Positions 8,576-18,464 of a DNA stretch of 64,000 nt are shown piece by piece. Made by a program: the position numbers and the translations under genes. The DNA is taken from positions 22,906 through 86,905 of the forward strand of contig NZ_JABBJJ010000011.1 in assembly GCF_012933655.1 (NCBI RefSeq), in the 5' to 3' direction. The stretch's first letter is position 1. Every line of letters begins with the position of its first letter. This DNA comes from Pyxidicoccus fallax (GTDB taxonomy: Bacteria > Myxococcota > Myxococcia > Myxococcales > Myxococcaceae). The notes under the pieces were generated by a model, which was not told the origin of the DNA, ran no database searches, and saw only the letters and a program-made list of their open reading frames with translations.

Positions 8576-9664
8576 TCACGCCCCCGACGTTCCCAGGGCA
8601 ATCCGCACCGGAATCCGCCGTGCCCCGAACGCGCCCGGCTCCGCGTCGAACCGCCCCGGCACGTCCGCGCCACAGTCCGGGCACCGGCCCTCCGGCGTCA
8701 CGCGGTAGGAGAGCAGCTCGTACCAGTCACGGACGATGAGCGCCGTGCCGCACCCGCCGCACAGCGTGGTGCCGCCGTCGCTGTCATGCACGTTGCCCGT
8801 GTACACGTACCGCAGCCCCGTGCGCCTCGCGATGTCCCGAGAGCGGCGCAGCGTCGCCGGGGGCGTGGCCGGCACGTCCCGCATCTTGAAGTCCGGGTGG
8901 AACGCCGTGAAGTGCAGCGGCACGTCCGGCCCCAGCCGGTCCATCATCCACTCCGACAGCCGCGTCACCTCCTCCTCCGAGTCGTTGTGCCCGGGGATGA
9001 GCAGTGTCGTCACCTCGAACCAGACGCGCGTCTCGTGCTTCAGGTACTCCAGCGTGTCCAGCACCGGCTGCAGGTGCGCGAAGGTGACGCGGTGGTAGAA
9101 GTCCTCGCTGAACGCCTTCAGGTCCACGTTGGCCGCGTCCATCTTCGCGTAGAACTCGCGGCGCGGCTGCGCGTGGATGTAGCCCGCCGTCACCGCCACC
9201 GTCTCCACGCCCACCGCGTGGCACGCATCCGCCACGTCCATGGCGTACTCGGCGAAGATGACCGGGTCGTTGTACGTGAAGGCCACGCTCTGGCAGCCCG
9301 TGCGCACCGCGTACCGGGCAATCGCCTCGGGCGAGGCCTCGTCCGCCAGCGTGTCCTGCTCGCGCGACTTGGAGATGTCCCAGTTCTGGCAGAAGCGGCA
9401 GCCCAGGTTGCAGCCGGCCGTGCCGAAAGACAGCACGCTGCTGCCCGGGTGGAAGTGGTTCAGCGGCTTCTTCTCGATGGGGTCCACGCAGAAGCCCGAC
9501 GAGCGCCCATACGTGTCCAACACCATCCCCTCGCCCACGCGCTGGCGCACGAAGCAGAAGCCGCGCTGCCCCTCGTGCAGCTTGCAGTCGCGGGGACACA
9601 GGTCGCACTGCACGCGCCCGTCCTCCAGCGTGTGCCACCAGCGAGCCGGAAACGCCGTGCTCAT
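8576..9664 (-). CDS. amrS: AmmeMemoRadiSam system radical SAM enzyme
   Basis: 362 residues. The radical SAM cluster motif CNLGCRFCQNW (CxxxCxxC) lies near residue 80, preceded by an additional Cys-rich segment CDLCPRDCKLHEGQRGFC near residue 18 and followed at the C-terminus by a zinc-ribbon-like CGGCG ... CPDCG pair. VDPIEKKPLNHFHPGS, VAFTYNDPVIFAEY and TTLLIPGHNDS are characteristic of the AmrS family (relatives of pyruvate formate-lyase activating enzymes). The start ATG at 9664 has GGAGG upstream. The family usually co-occurs with Memo-like and AMMECR1 proteins; the Memo partner lies 1.3 kb away on the same strand. The substrate is not known to me. Confidence 0.9.
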   Translation of the reverse strand: MSTAFPARWWHTLEDGRVQCDLCPRDCKLHEGQRGFCFVRQRVGEGMVLDTYGRSSGFCVDPIEKKPLNHFHPGSSVLSFGTAGCNLGCRFCQNWDISKSREQDTLADEASPEAIARYAVRTGCQSVAFTYNDPVIFAEYAMDVADACHAVGVETVAVTAGYIHAQPRREFYAKMDAANVDLKAFSEDFYHRVTFAHLQPVLDTLEYLKHETRVWFEVTTLLIPGHNDSEEEVTRLSEWMMDRLGPDVPLHFTAFHPDFKMRDVPATPPATLRRSRDIARRTGLRYVYTGNVHDSDGGTTLCGGCGTALIVRDWYELLSYRVTPEGRCPDCGADVPGRFDAEPGAFGARRIPVRIALGTSGA

Positions 9665-9911
9665 TGTCGAAGTCCTCCCCCGGCCCGGCGCTGGCGGCAG
9701 CCTTCCGCGCGCATGCGGGCCTCGAACGAAAGACATCCCTAACGGCGGACGCCCCATGTCGCCGCGCCCTCCGTGCCACGCTCGCGTGCTCGCGCTCCAG
9801 CCAGCATCACGCGCCGGTCGGCCGCCCGGAGGACCTCCGCCAGGCGCCCCTGGGGTGCGTCACCGGGACGCATGGACCCGGACGGCCGGAGATGCGAAAC
9901 AGGGACCCGAG

Positions 9912-10229
9912 ATGCTGAAGACCCCTCTTGGACGTTTCCGCGCGGTGGCCCTGGCGGAGGGCCTGTCCTTCGTCGTGCTCCTCTTCATCGCCATGCCGCT
10001 GAAGTACGGCGCGGGCATGCCGCTGGCCGTGAAGTACGTCGGCTGGGCGCACGGGCTGCTGTTCGTGCTCTACCTCTTCGCCCTCATGGAGGCCGCCATC
10101 GCATGTCGCTGGTCGCTCGTGCGCGCGGTGGGGGCCTTCATCGCGTCGCTGGTGCCGTTCGGCACCTTCGTGCTCGACGCGCGGCTGCGGCGCGAGGAGC
10201 AGGCGACGTCCATCCAGCCCGCTCCCTGA
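9912..10229 (+). CDS. DUF3817 integral membrane protein
   Basis: 105 residues with three predicted membrane helices: ALAEGLSFVVLLFIAMPLKY, VGWAHGLLFVLYLFALMEAA and VRAVGAFIASLVPFGTFV. The spacing and the motifs EGLSFVVLLFIAMPLKY and WAHGLLFVLYL match the DUF3817 family of small inner-membrane proteins. The start ATG at 9912 has AGGGACCCGAG in front. It lies between amrS and amrB, which are on the opposite strand, so it is divergent from amrS; function unknown. Confidence 0.8.
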   Translation: MLKTPLGRFRAVALAEGLSFVVLLFIAMPLKYGAGMPLAVKYVGWAHGLLFVLYLFALMEAAIACRWSLVRAVGAFIASLVPFGTFVLDARLRREEQATSIQPAP

Positions 10230-10394
10230 GCGTCCCCCGGGCGCACGCTCGGAGCGCCCGTCCGCACCGGACGTACCGCATCGGCTCCGAGGCACCGGAC
10301 CTGCCGCGCCAGGGGCCCCGGACGGGTCTCCAGGATTTCGCGCGGGCGCGGAAGCCATGCGAGCATCCCGCGCGATATGCGCCAGGGAATGACC

Positions 10395-11009
10395 ATGGAA
10401 CGCGGCAGGTGGGACACGCCTGAGGACGTGGAGCGCGAGCTGTCCTCGCGGCTGGCCCTCGTGGAGCCCACGGAGGGGATTCGTGGCATGCACTTCGCCG
10501 CCGTCCTCGACACCGTGCGCTTCCTCGGCGGCGAGCAGGCCGTGGCTCGCGTCGTCGAGGGCGGGGACTACCCGAAGGACCTCGACCTCTCCGAGCTGTA
10601 CCCCGTCCCGCCCTTCATGCGCCTGTTCTTCTCGGCGGCCAGGATGCTGGCGCCGCAGCTTGGCGGCGTCGAGGAGGCCATGCGGCAGATTGGTGTGCAG
10701 GGCACGCTCGCCTTCATCAACTCCATGTTCGGCGCCGAGGTCCGGCAGCAGGTGGGCATGGAGCCGAAGCGGCTGGTGGAGATGCTCCCCGAGGCCTACC
10801 GCATGGCCATCAACTTCGGCGAGCTGCAGGTGCAGTGGACCGGCCCGCGCGCCGGCCGCATCGTCATGAACCGCATCTTCACGCCCGTCGCCTACAACGA
10901 GGGCATGCTCGAGGGCGCCCTCCAGGCCGTGGGCGCCCAGGACATCCAGGTGCGTGGCTGGCAGACCTCGCTGCTGAACAGCGAGTACATGCTGGCCTGG
11001 GGCGACTGA
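10395..11009 (+). CDS. DUF2378 / TIGR02265 family myxobacterial protein
   Basis: 204 residues, soluble, no signal peptide. Features such as IRGMHFAAVLDTVRFLGG at the N-terminus, YPKDLDLSELYPVPPFMRLF in the middle and an alternating hydrophobic C-terminal half fit the paralogous TIGR02265/DUF2378 family, known mainly from Myxococcales and of unknown function. I prefer the ATG at 10395 because AGGGA lies six bases upstream; the ATG at 10377 would add six residues. The gene converges on amrB with three bases between stops. Confidence 0.8.
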   Translation: MERGRWDTPEDVERELSSRLALVEPTEGIRGMHFAAVLDTVRFLGGEQAVARVVEGGDYPKDLDLSELYPVPPFMRLFFSAARMLAPQLGGVEEAMRQIGVQGTLAFINSMFGAEVRQQVGMEPKRLVEMLPEAYRMAINFGELQVQWTGPRAGRIVMNRIFTPVAYNEGMLEGALQAVGAQDIQVRGWQTSLLNSEYMLAWGD

Positions 11010-11012
11010 CGC

Positions 11013-11822
11013 TCAGGCCCGCGCGCCGCCTTCGCCGGCCGGATAGAAGGCGAAGGCGCCGTAGCCCACCACCTCGTCACGTCCGCCCGCGGTGTCCCCC
11101 GAGCTGCGCAAATCCAGCAGCCTCGGGTGCAGGCCCCGCTCGCGGGCCGCCAGCAGCAGCCCGCTGATGGCCGCCGCGCCGCACGCGTTCCCCGCGTCCA
11201 GGGGACTGTCGAGCGCGAGCACCCGCTCGGCCGTGTGACGGTCCACGACCCGGGCCTCCTCGTACGGGAGGTAGTGCGACAGGTCCGAGCTGATGACGGG
11301 CAGCACGTCCGCGTCCCACAGCGCGTCGAGCACCTCCGCCACCTCCTCGGCGCGCGCGCTGCCCACCACCAGGGGAAGCACGCGGAAGCGCCCCAGCACG
11401 CGCTGGAGGAAGGGAAGCTGCACCTCCAACGAGTGCTCCGCCTCGTGCGCCTCCGTGGACGCCGTCACCTGCCGCAGCGCCGAGGCGCGCCGGCGCAGGT
11501 CCTCGTCCAGCGGCACCTCGCCCAGCGGCGTGCACAGCGTGTCCACGTCCGGCCAGGCCAGCCCGCGCAGTGGCAGGAAATGACAGGGTCCCAGGAGCAG
11601 CACTCGCGGCGGCGTGTTCCCCGGCGCGCGAAGCGTGGCATAGGCGGTGGCCGCCACGGGGCCCGAATACACATACCCCGCATGGGGGACGATGAGCGCC
11701 GCGGGCCTGCCGGGAGCGGAACCGGCGGCCTGCTGGAGCCATTCGTCCACCTGGTGGGCCAGGACGGAGGGGCTGGCGGGATAGAACGAGCCCGCCACCG
11801 CGGGAGGGCGTACGCGAGACAT
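11013..11822 (-). CDS. amrB: AmmeMemoRadiSam system protein B (Memo-like)
   Basis: 269 residues, full length for Memo proteins. RPPAVAGSFYPA opens the fold; PHAGYVYSGPVAA supplies the first metal-binding His, GPCHFLPLRGLAWP the second, and GNACGAAAISGLL the Cys, matching the His/His/Cys metal site described for human MEMO1. EHSLEVQLPFLQ and ISSDLSHYLPYEEA are further family hallmarks. The ATG at 11822 follows GGAGG; the frame extends upstream but without family similarity. Belongs with the radical SAM AmrS on the same strand; no AMMECR1-domain gene is present in this window. Confidence 0.9.
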   Translation of the reverse strand: MSRVRPPAVAGSFYPASPSVLAHQVDEWLQQAAGSAPGRPAALIVPHAGYVYSGPVAATAYATLRAPGNTPPRVLLLGPCHFLPLRGLAWPDVDTLCTPLGEVPLDEDLRRRASALRQVTASTEAHEAEHSLEVQLPFLQRVLGRFRVLPLVVGSARAEEVAEVLDALWDADVLPVISSDLSHYLPYEEARVVDRHTAERVLALDSPLDAGNACGAAAISGLLLAARERGLHPRLLDLRSSGDTAGGRDEVVGYGAFAFYPAGEGGARA

Positions 11823-11994
11823 GGTCCTCCAACCGGTCAGTCCGCCGGGGTCCTTTGACAAGCATGACATGCGGGCCCCCCGTCCTCCCAGCCGGGACAC
11901 TGCCGGGCGGGCAGGGAATGATTGGAATTGCACCCGCGGGAGCGCCCGGGATGCAATCTTTTGCACGTGTCTGTGTAAGGAGTACCCCGGCGCC

Positions 11995-12441
11995 TCAGGG
12001 GCGGGCGTCAGGAAGCCGCTTCAGCCCGGGGACGAGCCGCGCGGCCGCGTCCTCGAACGTGGCCGGGTCCGAGTGGACGCGGATGAGCTCGCCGGTGCGG
12101 GAGAAGTGCTTGGTCACGTTCACCGTGAGGGACACGAACTTCGAGGCGACGAGGATGTGGACCTCGCGAAGGCGCGCGCGCTGCTCCTGGAACCAGGCCG
12201 TCCAGGCATTGCTCACCACCGCCGTGGCGCCTTCCGTGGCCCGGGTGTCCACCAGCAGGTCCAGGGGGGCGTGCTGGCCCAGCTCGGCGCGGAGGAGCTC
12301 GAAGATGGTGTCGCCAATCTCCCCCCGGTCGAACCCCTGGATGCACACCAGCATGGCGCCAGGACGGAGCCGGGTGACGGTATAGGTGACGCCGCCCGCG
12401 CTCAGCGTCAGTGAACCGTCCGGCAGTTGCTCCCGCTTCAT
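11995..12441 (-). CDS. STAS/SpoIIAA-like small cytosolic protein
   Basis: 148 residues. The core (about 25-120) alternates strands and helices: AMLVCIQGFDRGEIGDTIFELLRAE, LDLLVDTRATEG, then a helix and REVHILVASKFVSLT. This is the pattern of the SpoIIAA-like/STAS-like fold seen in several uncharacterised myxobacterial proteins; I cannot identify a specific family and no phosphorylatable serine is obvious. The start is the ATG at 12441 (MKREQLPDG). It faces a 434-bp non-coding stretch, so transcription probably begins there. Confidence 0.55.
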   Translation of the reverse strand: MKREQLPDGSLTLSAGGVTYTVTRLRPGAMLVCIQGFDRGEIGDTIFELLRAELGQHAPLDLLVDTRATEGATAVVSNAWTAWFQEQRARLREVHILVASKFVSLTVNVTKHFSRTGELIRVHSDPATFEDAAARLVPGLKRLPDARP

Positions 12442-12875
12442 GTCCCCCACGTAGCACGGCGGACCCTCGCGAGGGAGTCGCGCCTTCACGCGGTGTCCGC
12501 TCCTGGGACGCGCATGTCCCGGAGGCGAGCGCCACGCGGGCCCGCACACCCCGTTTCCACTGGGAGTTCGCCATGGCGCCCCATGGCGCGGTGCTTGCTA
12601 TCTGGGTCCACGGCGCAACCGAAGCGACTCGCTCCGCGCACTCCTCCCCGGCGGCCCGCGCCGCTGGGAGCGCGAGGCGAGCGGACAGGGGGCCGGCCGG
12701 GCTCCTACTCCTCCACCGGCCGACCCCCTCGTCCGTGTTGCCCTTCCCGCTCCCTGCATGGGAGCGAGCGTGGGGCAGGCGGCCGGCCGGGCAGAGGCGG
12801 CGGGCCGGTCGCCGTGCGGAAGGGTGCGCAGCATCGTCCCGAGGAACCACACACCGTACGAGGGGACGTGCGCAT
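12442..12875. other. Intergenic region upstream of the SDR gene
   Basis: 434 bp between two divergent genes. It contains a palindrome CGCCATGGCG immediately followed by CCCCATGGCG (about 12571-12591) and an inverted repeat GCTCCC-TGCAT-GGGAGC near 12750. Open frames here are Arg/Pro-rich and look non-coding. No clear promoter boxes were found. Confidence 0.45.
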
Positions 12876-13862
12876 ATGGCCCGCCGCGAGGAGCTGAAGG
12901 GGAAGGTCGCCATCGTCACGGGGGCATCCAGCGGCGTGGGCTGGCAGTCCGCGCTTCGCCTGGCCGAGGAGGGCGTCAAGCTGTGCGTCACCGCGCGGCG
13001 GCGCGAGGCGCTGGAGGTGCTCCAGAAAGAGGTCGAGGCCCGGGGCGGCGAGTGCCTCGTGGTGCCCGGGGACGTGACGGTGGCCGGGGACGTGCGCTGG
13101 GTGGTGAGCGCATGCCTCCAGCGCTACGGCCGCATCGACATCCTGGTGAACGACGCCGCGGTGCAGACGTATGGCTATTTCGACCAGCTCCCGTGGGAGC
13201 ACATCCAGCGCACGCTGGAGGTGTCGTGCCTGGGCTACCTGCGCTTCGCCCACGCGGTGCTGCCCCATTTCCGCGAGCGGGGCAGCGGCCACATCCTCAA
13301 CGTCCAGTCCATGTTGTCCGAGGGCGCCGCGCCGCTGCTGTCCGCCTACGTCGCCGCGAAGCACGCGACGCTGGGCTGGGCCAAGGCGCTGAAGCTGGAG
13401 CTGCACGGCACCGGCATCCAGGTGTCCAACGTCCTGGTGCCGTCGGTGTCCACGCCGATGTTCGACCATGCGCCCACGCAGTTCGAGCGTAAGCCCGTGC
13501 CGGTGCCGCCCACGTACGACGTGGACCTCGCCGCGCGCGCGGTGGTGAAGTGCGCGCGCAAGCCCGGACGCACGGAAATCCCCGCCTTCCTCCAGGGCAC
13601 GATGCTGCTGTGGATGGACCGGGTGGCCCCCTTCGTGGGCAACCTCATCCTGGGGCGCTACGGCCGGCGGATGCAGCAAGCCCGCGAGCCGCTGCACCGG
13701 CCCGACGGCAACCTCTTCCAGCCGGTGTCCCAGGGCGTGGGGGCCTACGGGAGCGTGCCGCCCACGCCGGGGTGGAAGCGCTTCACTGCCGTGGCGGGCC
13801 TGGCGGCATTGGCGGGCGGAGCCGTTCTGGGGGCCCGGGGACTGGCCCGCGCGGTCCGCTGA
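12876..13862 (+). CDS. SDR family oxidoreductase with C-terminal membrane anchor
   Basis: 328 residues. A classical short-chain dehydrogenase: cofactor loop VTGASSGVGWQSA near residue 15, an Arg/Lys pair (TARRREAL) after strand 2 favouring NADP(H), VNDAAV in place of the usual NNAG, catalytic Ser in VQSMLSEG, and YVAAKH as the YxxxK motif. The C-terminus carries FTAVAGLAALAGGAVLGARG, one hydrophobic segment that could anchor it in the membrane. The start ATG at 12876 is preceded by GAGGGGACGTGCGCAT; upstream sequence in frame is low-complexity. Substrate unknown; it appears monocistronic. Confidence 0.85.
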   Translation: MARREELKGKVAIVTGASSGVGWQSALRLAEEGVKLCVTARRREALEVLQKEVEARGGECLVVPGDVTVAGDVRWVVSACLQRYGRIDILVNDAAVQTYGYFDQLPWEHIQRTLEVSCLGYLRFAHAVLPHFRERGSGHILNVQSMLSEGAAPLLSAYVAAKHATLGWAKALKLELHGTGIQVSNVLVPSVSTPMFDHAPTQFERKPVPVPPTYDVDLAARAVVKCARKPGRTEIPAFLQGTMLLWMDRVAPFVGNLILGRYGRRMQQAREPLHRPDGNLFQPVSQGVGAYGSVPPTPGWKRFTAVAGLAALAGGAVLGARGLARAVR

Positions 13863-13979
13863 TACGGTATTGCGCACACGCCTGACGAAAAAACACGTGC
13901 TCCCCCGTGCCCTTTCGCTAGAAGGGCCGCCGAGCGCCCGGGAATGCAGTCCGGGCTTACGCAACGGAGGGACGCTTCA

Positions 13980-14537
13980 ATGCAGGCAAACAAGTGGCAG
14001 TTCCTGGCCGCGGTGGCCGGGCTCATGGTGTCGCTGAACGCGGGTGCGCAGGAGACGGGCGGCGCTTTCGGCAGCCCCGGGCGGCTGGTCATCGGTACGG
14101 ATGCTTCCGCGAGCCTGGGCTACGGCACCTACGGTGAGAGCGACGTCGGCTTCTTCGTCCTCGAGCCGAGCGCCGACTACTTCATCAAGCAGAACCTCTC
14201 CGTGGGTAGCGCGCTGCGCATCCGCGCCTACTTCGGCGACGCGGACGCCACGGCCATCGGTCTCAACGTCCGCGGCGGCTACAACATCCCCGTCGGCGAC
14301 CGGGTGTCGGTGTGGCCGAAGGTCGGCCTGACGCTGCAGCTCGGGGATGAGCAGGTGCTGCCGCTCGCCGGCGTGCTGCCCACCGACGCCACGCTGGCGT
14401 TCGACATCTACGCGCCCTTCCTCTTCCACCTCACGAACAACTTCTTCGTGGGCGGCGGGCCCCGCCTGGACCTGGGCATCGGCGATGACGTGGGCGTCGT
14501 GTTCGGTCTCTTCAGCACCATCGGCGGCCACTTCTAA
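13980..14537 (+). CDS. Small outer-membrane beta-barrel-like protein
   Basis: 185 residues with a signal peptide (QFLAAVAGLMVSLNAGAQE, cleavage after AGA) followed by alternating amphipathic strands ending in an aromatic C-terminal residue (GGHF), as in eight-stranded OprA/OmpW-like barrels. The ATG at 13980 has GGAGGGACG upstream. It is followed after 20 bp by a strong intrinsic terminator, so it is transcribed alone. Function unknown; possibly a surface protein. Confidence 0.7.
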   Translation: MQANKWQFLAAVAGLMVSLNAGAQETGGAFGSPGRLVIGTDASASLGYGTYGESDVGFFVLEPSADYFIKQNLSVGSALRIRAYFGDADATAIGLNVRGGYNIPVGDRVSVWPKVGLTLQLGDEQVLPLAGVLPTDATLAFDIYAPFLFHLTNNFFVGGGPRLDLGIGDDVGVVFGLFSTIGGHF

Positions 14538-14557
14538 TCACGAAGTCAGGGTGATTT

Positions 14558-14609
14558 CCGGGCCCCGGGCGTGACGGTCTTCCGTCGCGTGCCGGGGCCC
14601 GGCTTTTTT
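14558..14609 (+). terminator. Strong intrinsic terminator
   Basis: A near-perfect stem of about 21 bp (CCGGGCCCCGG + GCGTGACGG pairing with CCGTCGCGT + GCCGGGGCCCGG) around a TCTT loop is followed by six T residues. It ends the outer-membrane protein gene just before the convergent GH15 gene. Confidence 0.9.
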
Positions 14610-14613
14610 CCCG

Positions 14614-16422
<1,809 letters not shown>

Positions 16423-16573
16423 CCGTGAAAGGTAAGGAGCGCGAGGCCCATCCTTCGGGCGCCTCCCCGCCCAGGTCAGGAAGCGGGGGGGAGGGCAGGC
16501 GCCCGGTCGCTTTCCACGGTGGAGCGACGTGGCCCGAGCGAAAGGCTCGTCACATGGGCCCCGTGCGGCGGGC

Positions 16574-16790
16574 GCTCAGCGAGGCCGAGGAGCGTGACGT
16601 CGGCTCCCGGGAGGTCCGCTCAGCGAGGCAGACGGAGCGTGACGTCGGCTCCCGGGAGGTCCGCTCAGCGAGGCCGAGGAGTTCGACGTCGGCCTCCGGG
16701 AGGTCCGCTCAGCGAGGCCGACGGAGCGTGACGTCGGCTCCCGGGGGCCGTTCAGCGAGGCAGACGGAGCGCGAGGTCCTCGTCCCCGGG
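16574..16790. repeat. Five-copy 43-45 bp tandem repeat at a gene 3' end
   Basis: Imperfect direct repeats begin at 16574, 16618, 16663, 16707 and 16750, each opening with GCTCAGCGAGGC (the last with GTTCAGCGAGGC). On the minus strand each unit encodes a close copy of the lipoprotein C-terminus, e.g. V-T-L-R-L-P-R-stop, so the array looks like serial duplications of the final codons and stop of the gene at 16752-17651. Confidence 0.85.
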
Positions 16791-17651
16791 GAGCGAGGTC
16801 AGGTCCACGCGCGTCTCCTCCACGCCGCCGGTCGCCACCATCGCGTTGCCCCGGTGGGTCAGCCGAAGGCCGAGGTGGATGGAGCGCGTCCGCGTGCAAG
16901 GAGCGTAGAGGAGGATGAGGTTGGCAACCTCGGTGGAGACCTGGGGCGCCACCGGGCGGGGCTTGTCCACGTAACCCGAGCGGAGGACGCGATCGTCCGT
17001 CAGACGCAGACCCACCATGCGCCCGTTGCGCACGTGCGCCGTGAGGTCCACGGCCACCGTGCCTTCGGCGGGAACCTTCACACCGCTGAGCACGGCCCGG
17101 ACGGCCGCGGCGATGTCGTTCGAGGTCTGTCGCGGCGGGAGGGCCCCCTGGCGCAGAGGCAGCGTGCGCGCGCCGGTGGGACGGAACGTCTGGACGACGT
17201 CGCTCGATTCGACGCGCCAGGAGGACTCGCCGCGATGCAGCCGCAGGTACACCTCGCGAGCCGGATGCTTCATGGCGGCGACGAGGGCCCTCGTCACCTC
17301 GCGCTGCAGGGCCTCCGCGTTCGGGGTGGGCTTCCCCTGCTTCCCGCCGCGGTTCTCGGCGACGAAGTTCGTGAGCGTGAGCGCGCCCTGCTCGGACCAG
17401 AAGGTGAACTCGAGCCGCGAGTCCACGTCGCGCACGCCGCTGGCCACGGCCCACACCCGCGCGGCGACGTTCGCGGCCTCCTCGCTGCCCGCCTTGATGT
17501 CGATGAAGGACGGACGCTCCGGGTCCACGTGGCCACCGGGGCCGCCCCCGCGCTTGGGAGTGCCCGCGCAACCCGAGACGAGGACGGCGAGCAGCACCGC
17601 GCCCGCGAGGTCACGGGCCATGGAGAGACACCGGATGGGACGCAAGGACAT
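16752..17651 (-). CDS. Predicted lipoprotein, unknown function
   Basis: 299 residues. The N-terminus has a hydrophobic stretch ending in LVSGCAG, a lipobox giving an acylated Cys near residue 28. The mature protein is soluble, mixed alpha/beta, with no domain I recognise. The start ATG at 17651 is supported by GGAGGTGTGAC directly upstream. Its last eight codons (DLALRLPR, stop) are echoed four more times downstream in a tandem repeat, suggesting slippage or unequal recombination at this locus. Confidence 0.7.
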   Translation of the reverse strand: MSLRPIRCLSMARDLAGAVLLAVLVSGCAGTPKRGGGPGGHVDPERPSFIDIKAGSEEAANVAARVWAVASGVRDVDSRLEFTFWSEQGALTLTNFVAENRGGKQGKPTPNAEALQREVTRALVAAMKHPAREVYLRLHRGESSWRVESSDVVQTFRPTGARTLPLRQGALPPRQTSNDIAAAVRAVLSGVKVPAEGTVAVDLTAHVRNGRMVGLRLTDDRVLRSGYVDKPRPVAPQVSTEVANLILLYAPCTRTRSIHLGLRLTHRGNAMVATGGVEETRVDLTSLPGDEDLALRLPR

Positions 17652-17753
17652 GTCACACCTCCAGCGAGCGAGTCGTGCCCGGGTGATGCGAGCCCAAGGA
17701 TTTCAGAGAGGTCTGACAGGGCTCCGTGAATGAACGGACGTTCGCGTGAGCCC

Positions 17754-17772
17754 GGCGCTGACAGTCAGCGCC
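17754..17772. promoter_or_regulatory. Perfect 19-bp palindromic site
   Basis: GGCGCTGAC-A-GTCAGCGCC is a perfect 9-bp inverted repeat with a single central base, about 100 bp upstream of the lipoprotein start at 17651 and downstream of the gene ending at 17934. It could be an operator; without a T-run it is a poor intrinsic terminator. Confidence 0.4.
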
Positions 17773-17933
17773 GCGGGTCGTGGGTCAAAGTCCATTGCGC
17801 CACGTTCGTTCGCGGATGCCGCCGTCGTTGATAGGGATTCCTGACGGCGTGACGGAACCATGAGACTTCGCGTGGGCCCCTTCCGCCGGTGACCAGCGGA
17901 CAGCGGATCGCCCCGGAGGACGAGGCACGCCAG

Positions 17934-18380
17934 TCAGCGGGTCATCGAGGTGAACATCGCCTCCGTGACGAGTCCGAACACGGCCGTCTGCGCCACGAGC
18001 CACGCATGCTCCTCGATGCTCCAGCCGCGGGGAGATTCCGTCGCGCGCAGCACGGGGAAGCTCGACAGCTCCAGCGCGAGCACGCCCAGGCCGAGCAGCA
18101 GGCCCGGAGGCACCGGACCCGCCGGCGCCGACTCGCGCGCGAGCGCCCAGCCAACACCGAGCATGGGCCCGTAGATGGCGCGCATCGCATCCCCCCAGCG
18201 GCGGGCCTGGGCGGGGGACAATTCCACGTGGAGCGTGGAGCGGGCCAGCCGCGCGGCGATGTGGCGCGCGGCGTACGGAGGCGGACCGCCGAGCACCCGG
18301 TTGCGCAGCGCCACGAGGGCCCGGAGCGCCACGGTGCCGGTGACTCCGGCAATCAATGCCTGGGGAAACGTCGCGCCCAT
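17934..18380 (-). CDS. Small membrane protein, unknown
   Basis: About 148 residues with three to four hydrophobic segments: FPQALIAGVTGTVALRALVAL, MLGVGWALARES, PPGLLLGLGVLALELSSFPVL and LVAQTAVFGLVTEAMF. It may belong to the DUF1440-like group of inner-membrane proteins, but this is only a resemblance. A TTG at 18398 is an alternative start; neither candidate has a clear ribosome-binding site. Located downstream of the O-methyltransferase on the same strand. Confidence 0.55.
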   Translation of the reverse strand: MGATFPQALIAGVTGTVALRALVALRNRVLGGPPPYAARHIAARLARSTLHVELSPAQARRWGDAMRAIYGPMLGVGWALARESAPAGPVPPGLLLGLGVLALELSSFPVLRATESPRGWSIEEHAWLVAQTAVFGLVTEAMFTSMTR

Positions 18381-18464
18381 GTTCGTGTCCAACCCCAAGG
18401 TGGGGCGCGGACCGCGAGGCCCTCAAGGGTGGGCGGGGCGCCGAGCAGCCCCCCGGTGCCCCGG

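Noticed and set aside
12427..12897. Plus-strand frame before the SDR gene
   Set aside because: Ser/Pro/Arg-rich, no ribosome-binding site; judged intergenic.
16574..16790. Possible CRISPR-like repeat array
   Set aside because: Units are contiguous with no unique spacers and no cas genes; it is a tandem duplication of a gene end.
16425..17729. 434-codon plus-strand frame with repeated SAREVRSARQTERDV-like segments
   Set aside because: The repeat is a by-product of the 44-bp DNA array; the minus strand carries the lipoprotein with a good start and lipobox.
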